DNA of 64,000 nucleotides from Marinobacter mangrovi (lineage in GTDB: Bacteria; Pseudomonadota; Gammaproteobacteria; Pseudomonadales; Oleiphilaceae): NCBI RefSeq assembly GCF_016798325.1, contig NZ_JAERVO010000001.1, forward strand, positions 62,001-126,000. Reading direction: 5' to 3'. Both the position numbers and the translations under genes were made by a program. Below are positions 49,822 to 61,082 of the stretch, piece by piece. A model generated the notes under the pieces. That model did no database searches and was not told where the DNA came from. It worked only from the letters and a program-made list of their open reading frames with translations. Each line of letters opens with the position of its first letter. Position 1 is the first letter of the stretch.

Positions 49822-50865
49822 TCAGGGCTGTACCGGCTCGCGGTGCTGACCCGGGCTCATCCCGAACCAGCGCCGGTAAGCCTTGTGAAAGGCCGGCGGA
49901 CCTGAGAATCCCAGCAGCCACGCAATTTCTGCAAAATTAAGTCGCGTTTCCAGTACGTAGTCGGCCGCCAGATCCCGGCGGGTCTCATCCAGTAAGTCCT
50001 TAAAACGGGATTGCTCCGCATTCAACTGACGTTGCAACGTCCAGGGCGCCATTCCCAGTTCGGCCGCCACGTCCTCCAGCGACGGCGATTGCCCTTCGAG
50101 CATCGGCGTCAGCTTCTCCCGCACCTGATCGATGACGGTCCACCCTCCGCGAATCCGTTTGAGCTGTGCGTCGCACTGTTGTTGCAGGGCGCGGTGCATG
50201 GCCGGGTGGGCTTCCCGGGATGGTGTCCGGGCGATTTCCGGTCGGATCTGGATGTGGTTTTCTGGTGCGCCGAAGGTCACCGGGCAGCCGAACCAGGCTT
50301 CGAAGGCGGCCTGTTCGCCCTGGTCCGGGTATTCGATGCAGACCTGCTCCAACACCGCGTGCTGGCCCGTCATGCGCCGCAGGAACTGCGTCCAGCCCGC
50401 CATCACCGAATCCACCACAAAGAAGTTGTAGCGGTTATACGGCCGAATGGAATAGAAGCAGGCCCGCTGGCGATCGGTTTCGTAGCGGGGATGCCCCCGG
50501 CTGTTGCGGCTGTTGAGCAGGGAGTAGCGAATAATTGTCGCCAGACCCTCGCCGGCCGTGGCCGCGCTCATTCCGGCGAGGCCCGACAGGCCGGCATCAA
50601 TCGGTCGGGTCAGGGCACCCATGGTCAGGCCCAGGCTGGGCTGGCCGGTTCGCAGGATCGCGGCGTGCCCCAGCCGCATGAAGCGGGGAATGCTGATGCG
50701 GGCTTCAGGCGCCTGTAACAGTGTCTCCGAGATCCCGAACTGCTCGAAATCCGGACCGATGTCGTGATCCTGGGCGGCAACGGCGCGGGCCATGACGTGC
50801 AGGTAGAGCACGCTGATATCGCCCAGGGCATGGCGGCGACGGGATGTGTTGACGGGTGCGGTCAT
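49822..50865 (-). CDS. AraC-family regulator with arabinose-binding-like N-domain
   Basis: A 347-residue AraC protein of the same general class as the gene at 48313 (PF12625 N-domain, C-terminal HTH_18). The DNA-binding helices are in LEDVAAELGMAPWTLQRQLN and LNFAEIAWLLGFSGPPAFHK. It is divergent from the dienoyl-CoA reductase gene across 131 bp, so control of fadH by an unsaturated fatty acid or its CoA is plausible but unproven. The 3' end converges on the small acidic ORF with a 20-base gap. Confidence 0.88.
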   Translation of the reverse strand: MTAPVNTSRRRHALGDISVLYLHVMARAVAAQDHDIGPDFEQFGISETLLQAPEARISIPRFMRLGHAAILRTGQPSLGLTMGALTRPIDAGLSGLAGMSAATAGEGLATIIRYSLLNSRNSRGHPRYETDRQRACFYSIRPYNRYNFFVVDSVMAGWTQFLRRMTGQHAVLEQVCIEYPDQGEQAAFEAWFGCPVTFGAPENHIQIRPEIARTPSREAHPAMHRALQQQCDAQLKRIRGGWTVIDQVREKLTPMLEGQSPSLEDVAAELGMAPWTLQRQLNAEQSRFKDLLDETRRDLAADYVLETRLNFAEIAWLLGFSGPPAFHKAYRRWFGMSPGQHREPVQP

Positions 50866-50978
50866 TTCTTGAAGTGTTGTCTGAAGATAATCAAATGTTA
50901 TTTGAGGATATTGTCTGGGGCAAGTGAGGCGCTTAATTTAGGGAGCATTGAGAGTCGGCGTGAAAAGTCGGCCAGTGA

Positions 50979-53069
<2,091 letters not shown>

Positions 53070-53082
53070 TCGGTGCTATGCC

Positions 53083-53835
53083 TTAGATAGCCAGGTAAGT
53101 ATGCCGCAGGTCCTCATCGTCGAGGACCTGCGCCGCTGACCCTTCGAACACCACCTGACCCATGTCCAGAATCACGGCGCGATCCGCCAGTTCCAGAGCG
53201 GCGATTGCGTTCTGCTCCACGATGATCGTGGTGATCCCCAGCGATTTGATTTCCTCAAGAGTGCGCTCGATCTCACGAACGATGATGGGGGCCAGCCCCT
53301 CGTAGGGTTCGTCCAGCAACAGCAATTTGATGTCCCGGGCCAAAGCCCGACCGATGGCCAGCATCTGCTGTTCGCCGCCGGACAGGGTGATGCCCTCCTG
53401 GTTGCGGCGTTCTCCCAGCCGGGGAAACAGCTCGAAGATGCGGCTGATCTCCCAGCCCGGGGAGGGTGCGAGCTGGGCCAGTTTCAGGTTTTCCTCCACC
53501 GTCAGTCCGGGAATGATGCGGCGGTCCTCCGGGACCAGCGCGAGGCCATTGCGGGCGGCCTGCCAGGCTTTCATGGTATGCAGTGGTTGATGGTCCAGCC
53601 AGATTTCGCCGTGGGTCAGGTGCGGTGAATCCACCCGGGCCATGGCGCGCAGGGTGGAGGTCTTGCCAGCGCCGTTGCGGCCCAGCAGGGCGAGAATCTC
53701 CCCTTCGTGGATATTCAGCGATACCCCCTGGACGACGTAACTCTCGCCGTAATAGGCGTGCAGATCCCAGGCCGAGAAATAGGCCGGCTCGCTGCGTTGG
53801 CCATGCGGATGCTTGTGTGCGGTGTTCTCGCTCAT
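53083..53835 (-). CDS. branched-chain-type ABC transporter ATPase (LivF/UrtE-like)
   Basis: A 250-residue cytoplasmic ATPase. Walker A ALLGRNGAGKTSTLRA, signature LSGGEQQMLAIGRALA and Walker B KLLLLDEPYEG are intact, as is the switch His region TTIIVEQNA. It is the last gene of a five-gene importer operon (binding protein, two permeases, two ATPases) of the hydrophobic-amino-acid uptake (HAAT) family. The gap to the preceding ATPase gene is 16 bases. The N-terminal extension MSENTAHKHPHGQRSEPAYF is His-rich. Confidence 0.9.
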   Translation of the reverse strand: MSENTAHKHPHGQRSEPAYFSAWDLHAYYGESYVVQGVSLNIHEGEILALLGRNGAGKTSTLRAMARVDSPHLTHGEIWLDHQPLHTMKAWQAARNGLALVPEDRRIIPGLTVEENLKLAQLAPSPGWEISRIFELFPRLGERRNQEGITLSGGEQQMLAIGRALARDIKLLLLDEPYEGLAPIIVREIERTLEEIKSLGITTIIVEQNAIAALELADRAVILDMGQVVFEGSAAQVLDDEDLRHTYLAI

Positions 53836-53851
53836 GCAGGCGTTTCCTCGC

Positions 53852-54613
53852 TCAGGCGGTCTCGGCGGTGCCCAGGTAGGCTTCTTTCACCTTCGGGTGG
53901 CCCTTGATGTTATCCGGGTGGTCCTCGACGATCACATGCCCCTGGGCCATGACGCTGATGCGATCGGCCAGGCTGAACACCACCGTCATATCGTGTTCGA
54001 TGACGACGAAGGTGATTTCATGGTCTTCGCTGATCGTCTTGAGCAGGTCGATGGTGTTGTTGGTATCCGCCCGCGACATGCCCGCCGTGGGCTCGTCGAG
54101 TAGTAACAGCTTGGGTTTCTGCACCAGGCACATGGCCATTTCCAGTCGCCGTTTGTTGCCGCGGGACATGGCTGAGGCCAGGTTGTGACGCTCGTCCAAC
54201 AGGCTGACGCTGTCCAGGATCCTCTCCGCCTGCTCCCGGATGTCGTGTTCCCGCGACAGGGACTTGAATGGGGCCAGGTGGAAAGCGCCGTCCCGGTGGG
54301 CCAGCGCGGGAATCATGACGTTCTCCAGAATCGTCAGGTCCTGGAACACTTCCGGTGTCTGGAAAACCCGACTGATGCCCACCTGGTTGATGCGGTAGGG
54401 CGGCAGGCCCAGCAGACTCTGGTTGTTGAACAGGATGCTGCCACTGTCGGGCAGCAGCTTGCCGACAAAACAGTTGAGAAGCGTCGACTTGCCGGCGCCA
54501 TTGGGGCCGATGACCGCGTGGATGCTGTTTTCCGCCACCGACAGGTTGACGTCATCCAGGGCCAGCAGCCCGCCGAAGCGCTTGTTCACGCCTTTGACTT
54601 CGAGAATGGCCAT
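53852..54613 (-). CDS. branched-chain-type ABC transporter ATPase (LivG/UrtD-like)
   Basis: A 253-residue ATPase. Walker A AVIGPNGAGKSTLLNCF and Walker B KLLLLDEPTAGMSRAD are clear; the signature loop is AMSRGNKRRLEMAMCLV, a recognised variant of LSGGQ in this branch. The C-terminal VKEAYLGT is the LivG/UrtD family ending. It lies 2 bases from the permease gene before it and 16 from the ATPase after it, so expression is coupled. The variant signature may lower intrinsic activity and make the LivF-like partner dominant. Confidence 0.9.
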   Translation of the reverse strand: MAILEVKGVNKRFGGLLALDDVNLSVAENSIHAVIGPNGAGKSTLLNCFVGKLLPDSGSILFNNQSLLGLPPYRINQVGISRVFQTPEVFQDLTILENVMIPALAHRDGAFHLAPFKSLSREHDIREQAERILDSVSLLDERHNLASAMSRGNKRRLEMAMCLVQKPKLLLLDEPTAGMSRADTNNTIDLLKTISEDHEITFVVIEHDMTVVFSLADRISVMAQGHVIVEDHPDNIKGHPKVKEAYLGTAETA

Positions 54614-54615
54614 GA

Positions 54616-55845
54616 TCAGGACTCCTTCGGGCTGGCCGGTCGGGACGAATGGGGATCCGGCGAGGATTCCTTGGCGCTGGTTGTTTCGGCGTCCTCGTCA
54701 TTGTTGCGGGAACGGAACAGCCGGCCGAGCCAGCCGATCAGACGGGTCACGCCTTCCATCAGGCCGCCGGGGAGGAAAATGATCACCAGCATGAAAATCA
54801 GCCCCAGGGACATCTGCCAGCCGCTGCCCAGGAAGGGCGAAACGATCGCGCTGAAGAAATCCCCCAGGCTGTCGGGCAAGCCGGAGAACCAGTTACTGAC
54901 GACCGCATCGTTCACGCGACTGAAGATGTTCTCGAAATACTTGATGATGCAGGCCCCCAGAACCGGCCCGATCAGGGTGCCGGCGCCGCCCATGATGGTC
55001 ATCAGTACCACCTCGCCGGAGGCGGTCCACTGCATGCGTTCGGGCCCGGCCAGGGGATCCATGCACACCAGCAAGGCTCCGGCGAGCCCGGCGTACATGC
55101 CGGAGATGACGAACACCACCAGCGCGTAGGGCCGGGTGTGAACGCCGGTATAGTTGAGGCGGGTCTGGTTGCTCTTGATGGCCCGCAGCAGCATGCCGAA
55201 GGGCGAGCGGAAGATGCGCAGCGAGATGTAGAACATCAGGATCAGGATGGCCGCACAGACGTAGAAGCCCACGTTGAGCTGCAGGTCCAGCCCCATGAAG
55301 GACAGGTAGTGGGTGTCTCCCATCTCCAGGCCGAACAGCGACGGGGGTGGCAGCTGACCGGGCGCGGTGGCCGCATCCAGGATGCGGGGGTCGTCCAGAT
55401 CCATCTGCAGGCCGGTTTCGCCGTTGGTGATCGGTGTCAGCACCGAGTAGGCCAGGTTGTAGCTCATCTGGGCGAAGGCCAGGGTCAGGATGGAGAAGTA
55501 AATCCCCGACCGCCGCAGCGATACGTAGCCGATCAGCAGGGCAAACAGGCCGGAAATCACCACGGCAAAGATGATCGCCGGAATGACGTTGACGCTCAGC
55601 AGCTTCAGCATCCAGACGGCGGCATAGCTGCCGACACCCAGGAAGGCCGCATGGCCGAACGACAGGTAGCCGGTCAGCCCGAACAGCAGGTTGAAGCCGA
55701 TGGCGAAAATGCCGTAGATGGCGAAACGCTGCATCAGGTCCGGGTAGCCGGCCCCAAAGGGCGCCAGGATAACGGGGGCGGCGAGCACCGCTACCGTAAA
55801 GGCGATCATCATGAGCCGGTCTTTGTTATCGGTGGTCTTCAGCAT
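54616..55845 (-). CDS. branched-chain-type ABC transporter permease (LivM/UrtC-like)
   Basis: A 409-residue inner-membrane permease with eight to ten hydrophobic helices. The family region [18 protein letters not shown] and the C-terminal EAA-like loop with [13 protein letters not shown] are visible. A loop of about 60 residues ([20 protein letters not shown]) is inserted in the periplasmic side and a charged Ser/Asp-rich tail ends the protein. It pairs with the LivH-like permease gene 3 bases upstream. Confidence 0.9.
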   Translation of the reverse strand: MLKTTDNKDRLMMIAFTVAVLAAPVILAPFGAGYPDLMQRFAIYGIFAIGFNLLFGLTGYLSFGHAAFLGVGSYAAVWMLKLLSVNVIPAIIFAVVISGLFALLIGYVSLRRSGIYFSILTLAFAQMSYNLAYSVLTPITNGETGLQMDLDDPRILDAATAPGQLPPPSLFGLEMGDTHYLSFMGLDLQLNVGFYVCAAILILMFYISLRIFRSPFGMLLRAIKSNQTRLNYTGVHTRPYALVVFVISGMYAGLAGALLVCMDPLAGPERMQWTASGEVVLMTIMGGAGTLIGPVLGACIIKYFENIFSRVNDAVVSNWFSGLPDSLGDFFSAIVSPFLGSGWQMSLGLIFMLVIIFLPGGLMEGVTRLIGWLGRLFRSRNNDEDAETTSAKESSPDPHSSRPASPKES

Positions 55846-55848
55846 GGC

Positions 55849-56883
55849 TCAGGTCTCCATGATGCCTTTGCGTCCCATCAGGCCCCGCGGGCGGGTCAGC
55901 AGGATGACGACGGCAACGAGATAGATAATGACCTGGTCGATCGAGAAGCCGAACAGGAATGCCTTCACCTCCGGCATGGAGGCGAAGCTCTGCAGGATGC
56001 CCAGCAGGAAGCCGGCGGCCACGGCGCCGGCCAGCGAACCCATGCCGCCGACCACCACCACCACAAAACACAGCACCAGGAAGTCCATCCCCATGTGGTA
56101 GTTGGGGGACAGGATGGGCGTGTACATCACACCCGCCAGGCCGGTGACCACCGCTGCCAGGCCGAACATGGCCGTGAACCGGCGGTCGATGTTGATGCCC
56201 AGAAGGCCCACCGTTTCCCGGTCGGCCATGCCCGCCCGCACCACCATGCCAAAGGTGGTGTAGCGCAGGAACGCAAACACGCCGGCAATGATCACCGCGG
56301 CGAACAGGAAATAGACCAGTCGCCAGATCGGATAGACCACTGCGTTGGCCCCCAGACCCACCAGCGCGCCGATGTCGATCGAGCCCACGAACGCTTCAGG
56401 CGCTGGCTGCGGGATCGGGTTGGCGCCAAACACCTGCTTGATGATTTCCTGGAGCACAATGGCCAGGCCAAACGTCACCAGGATCTGGTCGGCATGCGGC
56501 CGTTTGTAGAAGAATTTGATCAGGCCCCGCTCCATCGCGATGCCGATGATGAGCATGACGGGGATGGCAAACAGGATCGACCAGAACACGGAGTAGTCGA
56601 TCATCGTCTCGCCCACCTTGCCGAACCACATCACCACGTAGGGCGTGTGAACCTCGACCGGGGTGCCCCATGGCGTGGTTTCGGTGGCTGACTGGGTCAC
56701 CAGTTCCAGCGACAGCAGCTTGTTGAGGATGACGGTGCAGAAGGCGCCGATCATGAACAGGGCGCCGTGGGCAAAGTTGACGACACCCAGCGTGCCGAAA
56801 ATCAGGGTCAGACCCAGGGCGATCAGGGCGTAGGCGCTGCCCTTGTCGAGGCCATTCAGGATCTGCAGAAAGATGGCATCCAT
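55849..56883 (-). CDS. branched-chain-type ABC transporter permease (LivH/UrtB-like)
   Basis: A 344-residue permease. Family features are NGLDKGSAYALIALGLTLIF near the N-terminus, VVNFAHGALFMIGAF, and GGMGSLAGAVAAGFLLG near the C-terminus. An extra loop of about 45 residues (residues 45-75, TQSATETTPWGTPVEVHTPY) enters the periplasm. It is separated from the binding-protein gene by 122 bases that contain a strong hairpin. The ATG start lies at 56883. Confidence 0.9.
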   Translation of the reverse strand: MDAIFLQILNGLDKGSAYALIALGLTLIFGTLGVVNFAHGALFMIGAFCTVILNKLLSLELVTQSATETTPWGTPVEVHTPYVVMWFGKVGETMIDYSVFWSILFAIPVMLIIGIAMERGLIKFFYKRPHADQILVTFGLAIVLQEIIKQVFGANPIPQPAPEAFVGSIDIGALVGLGANAVVYPIWRLVYFLFAAVIIAGVFAFLRYTTFGMVVRAGMADRETVGLLGINIDRRFTAMFGLAAVVTGLAGVMYTPILSPNYHMGMDFLVLCFVVVVVGGMGSLAGAVAAGFLLGILQSFASMPEVKAFLFGFSIDQVIIYLVAVVILLTRPRGLMGRKGIMET

Positions 56884-56946
56884 CGGTTCTCCCTTGTCTG
56901 ATAACAGTCGCCCGGCCTATTGGCGGGCATATCCAGAGCGCGTCGG

Positions 56947-56978
56947 CGCAGGCCCCTCCCGTGCGGGAAGGGCCTGCG
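56947..56978 (-). other. long intercistronic hairpin in the ABC importer operon
   Basis: CGCAGGCCC then TCCCG (56947-56961) pairs with CGGGA then GGGCCTGCG (56964-56978) with one mismatch. The stem is about 14 base pairs long and lacks a T-run. It lies between the binding-protein gene and the permeases on the minus strand. Such hairpins stop 3' degradation and partly terminate, giving more binding protein than transporter. Confidence 0.6.
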
Positions 56979-57005
56979 TCAGGGATTGCAGTGCTGGCCG
57001 GTGAA

Positions 57006-58349
57006 TCAGGTACCGGGGTTGCACTTACCGAGAGAGCCGCCCGCGAACATGGGGTTGTCCGGTTCGTACATCACCTTGTCGACCGGCGTCACATTGAAGA
57101 CTTCCAGCAGGTCGAACTCGGACTCCGGTTTCTCCTTACCCCGGACCACGAGAACGTCCTTGAAGCACTGGTGATCGGCGGCCCGATACAGCGTGGGGCC
57201 GTTGCCCAGGCCGTCGAACTTGAAGCCCTCCAGGGCTTCGGCAATGGCGCAGGGGTTGAAGCTGCCCGCCCGCTGGGCTGCATCGGCATACAGCAGGGTC
57301 TGCACATAGCAGGTATGGGCGGCCTGGGACGGCGGGTGGCCGTACTCCTTGCCGAAGGATTTGACGAAGGCCTGGGAGCCCGGATCCTGCAGCGTCCAGT
57401 GCCAGTTGGTGGAGCCAAAGATGCCCTTGACCGCGTCGCCGGCCCCGCGGGCCATCAGGCGCGAGTACAGCGGTACCACGATCTCGAACTGCTTGCCGTT
57501 GACGATCTTGTCGCGCAGGCCGAACTGCACCGCGTTGGTCAGCGAGTTGACCATGTTGGAGCCGTAGTGGTTGAGGATCAGCACGTCCGCCCCGGAGTTG
57601 AGCACCGGCGCGATGTAGGACGAGAAGTCCGTGGCCGACAGGGGCGTGCGCACCGTATCCACCGTCTCCCAGCCGAGTTCCTCCGTGAAGGCAATCATCG
57701 ACTGTTCCTGGGTCCAGCCCCAGGTGTAGTCGGCGGTCAGGTGGTAGGCCTTGCGGTCTGTGCCGTATTCCTTGCCCAGCACCGGCGCCAGTGCAGCGGC
57801 GGACATGTAGGCGTTGAAGAAGTGACGGAAACCGTTGGCTTTCTTGTCCTTGCCGGTGGTGTCGTTGGAGTGGGTCAGGCCGGCCATGAAGATGACGCCG
57901 GCTTCCTGGCACAGGGACTGGACCGCAATCGCCACGCCGGAGGAGGAGCCACCGGTGATCATGATGGCGCCGTCCTTCTCGATCATGGCCCGGGCTGAGG
58001 CACGGGCGGCGTCGGACTTGGTCTGGGTGTCGCCGGTGACGTAGTCCACCTTGCGGCCCAGGATGCCGGTCCCGTTCAGGGTCTTGGAGGAAAACGTATT
58101 CAGCATGCCGCCGTCACCCTCGCCGTTCAGGTGCTTGACGGCGAGTTTGTAGGCGCGCAGTTCATCCGCACCTTCGTCAGCATAAGGGCCGGACTGGGGC
58201 ACGTTGAAACCCAGGACGACCCGGCTGTCACCGGGTTCATTGGTGTAGGCGCTGGCCGTGCGGGTGAAGATGGTGGGTGCGACCACGCCGGCCCCCAGGG
58301 CAGCACTGCCCTTCAGGAAACTACGGCGCTTGAACTTGTTGTCTGACAT
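57006..58349 (-). CDS. Tat-exported substrate-binding protein of the HAAT ABC importer
   Basis: A 447-residue periplasmic binding protein of the Peripla_BP_6 family. The N-terminus has the twin-arginine motif KRRSFLKGSAALGAG (Arg8-Arg9) and a signal sequence ending ASA, so it is exported folded. Start at 58349 is set by GGGGAGAAG upstream. The mature protein has the ligand-binding region GGSSSGVAIAVQSLCQEAGV, and two C-terminal Cys (HQCFKD and KCNPGT). It heads the operon. Ligand might be amino acids, short amides, urea or aromatics; nothing in the sequence decides this. Confidence 0.88.
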   Translation of the reverse strand: MSDNKFKRRSFLKGSAALGAGVVAPTIFTRTASAYTNEPGDSRVVLGFNVPQSGPYADEGADELRAYKLAVKHLNGEGDGGMLNTFSSKTLNGTGILGRKVDYVTGDTQTKSDAARASARAMIEKDGAIMITGGSSSGVAIAVQSLCQEAGVIFMAGLTHSNDTTGKDKKANGFRHFFNAYMSAAALAPVLGKEYGTDRKAYHLTADYTWGWTQEQSMIAFTEELGWETVDTVRTPLSATDFSSYIAPVLNSGADVLILNHYGSNMVNSLTNAVQFGLRDKIVNGKQFEIVVPLYSRLMARGAGDAVKGIFGSTNWHWTLQDPGSQAFVKSFGKEYGHPPSQAAHTCYVQTLLYADAAQRAGSFNPCAIAEALEGFKFDGLGNGPTLYRAADHQCFKDVLVVRGKEKPESEFDLLEVFNVTPVDKVMYEPDNPMFAGGSLGKCNPGT

Positions 58350-58721
58350 TGTGCTTCTCCCCGAATGACTGTTGTTGTCTGTCGACTCCGGGACCGGGCG
58401 CAATACATCCGACGTTGCGTCGTGGCCGGGCGAGCCGAACATTTATCGATCAGGTACTCCTCAAGCTTTGGAGATGTCTAAAAATTAATCAAATGAAGTT
58501 GGTCGTAGTTACAACTAATGTCTAGTGCCGCGACGTTGTCGGCACGGAAGACTTTCTCGGGTGAGGCGCTGCTGTGCGGGCTTTTCAGCTGAATTGTGCG
58601 GTCGACGGTTTCAAAACGTTGCAGATTTCTGCTTATTCTCCGCGAAGGGATGTCTACAATAGGCGTTAAATTACAAAGCACGCTGATTTCTGACGTTTTA
58701 CGGCACCACCGGAGGCAAGGC
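58350..58721. other. 372-bp divergent intergenic region
   Basis: This region holds the promoters of the importer operon and of the 58722 gene. TACAAT (58655-58660) with TTATTC 17 bases upstream is a candidate promoter for the latter. GTGCCGCGAC/GTTGTCGGCAC (58526-58546) is an imperfect stem-loop. The centre (58470-58520) is AT-rich. No ORF or RNA gene was recognised. Confidence 0.45.
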
Positions 58722-59981
58722 ATGGCGAAAACCGCCGCGGCGGATGAGGGGTACTCGGCCGTCTTTTTCATGGACGGCGCGACGGTCGCGAGGCAGATGC
58801 GGGGCTCGGAGTTTGGTGCCTTTCTGGACGGTTATGTGGGCTTGTCGGATCTGGCCGATACCGAAGTACGGGCCGTTTACCTGAATCTGGGGCCGGACCT
58901 GGGCATTCGTGGCCTGGTCTTCTTCCGCATCTATTTTGACGAAGAGGGTCGGGCCGACAGCCACTGGAACGTGCCCGTGGAAAAGTTCTCCGAGAGGGCG
59001 GCCAAAGGGCCGGATCTCGGCGCTGGCCCGATTTTCCTGGCCTGTCGCAGCCAATGCCCGGAGCCCCGGTTTACCGACGAACTCTGGGATCCGGACATGA
59101 CCCCGGGCAGCAACCACTTCCAGGCGATTCGCCGGGCGGTGGATGAAAACCACCTGAAATTCCAGAAGAAAGTGATGGACGCGCCGGACGAGGACATCCC
59201 GGTCCTGCAGGCGGCCGTCAAGCGCTCCTCAAGCACCACCGATACCCGCGAGGCCGCCCGCCAGCGGGTGCGGCTGGCCCGGACCATTCGCGAACAGCGC
59301 CTGCGCATCAAGACGCTCCAGAGCGTGCATCGCGACGCCATGTCGGATATCCAGCGCGAGCACCGGCATGAGATGCAGACCCTGCGTAACGAACTGCAGG
59401 CGATGGAGGAGAAGCTGGAACGCCAGCGACTGGCCAACGAGCAGCTGAAAGTGCGCCTGTCGGAGCGCAACGAGCAGTACCTGACCCTGCAACAGGAGAT
59501 CAGCGAGGCGGGCAATGCCACCGAGGCCCGCCAGGACGCCAGCGATGCGGAGGTGGTCCTGCTGCGCGAGCAACTGGAACGCAAGCAGCGAGAACTGGAA
59601 CTGCGCAACGACAAGATCGTCGTGCTGGAGCAGGAGCGCTACGACCTGGCCCACCGGGAGCCGGCCGAAAATACCCTGATGGCGGAACTCAAGGCCCAGA
59701 ATGTCTTCCTGGTTGCCTACCACCCCGGCCTTGGTCACATTACGCTGCCCTACGAGGACATTCCCCGCTACTTCGAAAACGTCATGGCCTATGTGGCTGA
59801 AAAATGCGGGCTGAACGAACCGGCCTATCGCCAGTGGCTGGCGCACCACGAGGACCCGCGCTGCCAGGCAGAGGTGGACGGTAAACCCTGCCATGAGCCC
59901 CTGATCCGCGTCAGCCAACCGTCCGATTTCCGGCCGGGCGTTGACGATCGCTGCGAGCCGCATCAGGACACCTCGGGTTAG
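58722..59981 (+). CDS. conserved hypothetical protein with central coiled coil, 419 residues
   Basis: I do not recognise a named family. The first ~165 residues are a globular domain (YSAVFFMDGATVARQMRGSE and VYLNLGPDLGIRGLVFFRIYF). A coiled coil from about 175 to 325 is rich in Arg, Glu, Gln and Leu (RLARTIREQRLRIKTLQSVH). The C-terminal ~90 residues (NVFLVAYHPGLGHITLPYED then IPRYFENV) form another globular part, with Cys residues in DPRCQAEVDGKPCHEP that could bind a metal. No signal peptide or membrane helix is visible. GGAGG (58711-58715) fixes the start. A structural or scaffold role is a guess. Confidence 0.78.
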   Translation: MAKTAAADEGYSAVFFMDGATVARQMRGSEFGAFLDGYVGLSDLADTEVRAVYLNLGPDLGIRGLVFFRIYFDEEGRADSHWNVPVEKFSERAAKGPDLGAGPIFLACRSQCPEPRFTDELWDPDMTPGSNHFQAIRRAVDENHLKFQKKVMDAPDEDIPVLQAAVKRSSSTTDTREAARQRVRLARTIREQRLRIKTLQSVHRDAMSDIQREHRHEMQTLRNELQAMEEKLERQRLANEQLKVRLSERNEQYLTLQQEISEAGNATEARQDASDAEVVLLREQLERKQRELELRNDKIVVLEQERYDLAHREPAENTLMAELKAQNVFLVAYHPGLGHITLPYEDIPRYFENVMAYVAEKCGLNEPAYRQWLAHHEDPRCQAEVDGKPCHEPLIRVSQPSDFRPGVDDRCEPHQDTSG

Positions 59982-59987
59982 CGGCGG

Positions 59988-60920
59988 TTAAGCCTCCGGC
60001 CACTGCGCAGGCACCACGAACGTTCTTCCCGTTTCCTCCCAACCGGCGCCGTCCGCGCGCGGTGCCATCGACGCAAACAGGCGCGGTGCGCCGCCGGCCC
60101 GGATTGATGCCAGGATCGCCCGTGTGTTGGCCGCATCCGGCGGTTCGGATGATTGGTAGCGACCCAGCCAGTGCGGCTTCATCAGGCAATGCCAGTTCGC
60201 CGTGACGGCGTCATCCAGCGTTTCGACCCGGCACCAGGTGCCCTTGTCATGATCGGGCGGTGCCCCGACCGGCGATGCCAGTGACCGGTCAGCCGGGTAA
60301 AACAGATAACCGGGCATGAACAGCCGGGGCAGGGGCGGTTGAGTGATGCCTTGATCGGCCAGCATTTGCTGTGCTGCGGGGGCTCGGGTGAGCCGGCATT
60401 GGTGGTCGGTCAGGCGTTGGGTCTTGCGATCCAGCCGGTCCTTGGCGTTGGGTCCGTACCAGTAGTCGGTGCCGTTTTCATGCCGGTAGCCCAGATAGAA
60501 TTTGACGGCGATTTCATGATGTTCGATGCGCCGGTCCTGGGTGTTCTCAACAATGAAATCCAGCTCGCCCAGCGTCCGGCGGTCCTCACGGACCTGCTCG
60601 TTCATCAGCAGGATGCGCCAGCCCAGCAGATCCGTAAGCAGGAACTGGTAGAGCCGCTCGAAGTAGAAACCGAGCCGGGGGCTGGGGTGAGCGGCCAACA
60701 GCGCTTCCAGTGACTGGGGCTGTGCGTCCAGCCGGGCCAGGCGTTGCGGCAGGTCGGGCGGCAGATAGCTCGCCAGATCGAAACCCGCTTCGGCATCGGT
60801 CAGTTGCGGTGCCCGGCATAACCAGGCCAGGTGTCTGACCGCAGCGGTCTGCCACAGGGGCGAGGGTGGGCCGGATGACGTGATGGCGGGCTCCTGTTCT
60901 TTTTTCAGAAATGCTGTCAC
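59988..60920 (-). CDS. DUF1853 family protein
   Basis: The conserved part of this family begins near LWQTAAVRHLAWLCRAPQL and includes RLGFYFERLYQFLLTD, ELDFIVENTQDRRIEHHEIAVKF (split) and KDRLDRKTQRLTDHQC, followed by PGYLFYP. The ELDF...E-x-A-x-K pattern looks like a PD-(D/E)XK nuclease core, which suggests a nuclease fold; function has not been established as far as I know. The start is unclear: GTG at 60920 is a compromise. A good AGGAG lies 16 codons later, spaced six bases before an ATC codon, not a usual start. It is divergent from NAD kinase and converges on the coiled-coil gene. Confidence 0.72.
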   Translation of the reverse strand: MTAFLKKEQEPAITSSGPPSPLWQTAAVRHLAWLCRAPQLTDAEAGFDLASYLPPDLPQRLARLDAQPQSLEALLAAHPSPRLGFYFERLYQFLLTDLLGWRILLMNEQVREDRRTLGELDFIVENTQDRRIEHHEIAVKFYLGYRHENGTDYWYGPNAKDRLDRKTQRLTDHQCRLTRAPAAQQMLADQGITQPPLPRLFMPGYLFYPADRSLASPVGAPPDHDKGTWCRVETLDDAVTANWHCLMKPHWLGRYQSSEPPDAANTRAILASIRAGGAPRLFASMAPRADGAGWEETGRTFVVPAQWPEA

Positions 60921-61082
60921 TTTGGGTAGTATTGGCGGACCCGTGTTCACTGAACGCGCCCGGCGACTTCCGGCAAAGGCGTCAATCGCCGTGAGTGGTT
61001 CCCGGACGGACCACGGCAATACGGTCCGGTCACTATACCCCGAGTGACCCAAACGCATCACTGGGCTGGCACAGGATATCGA

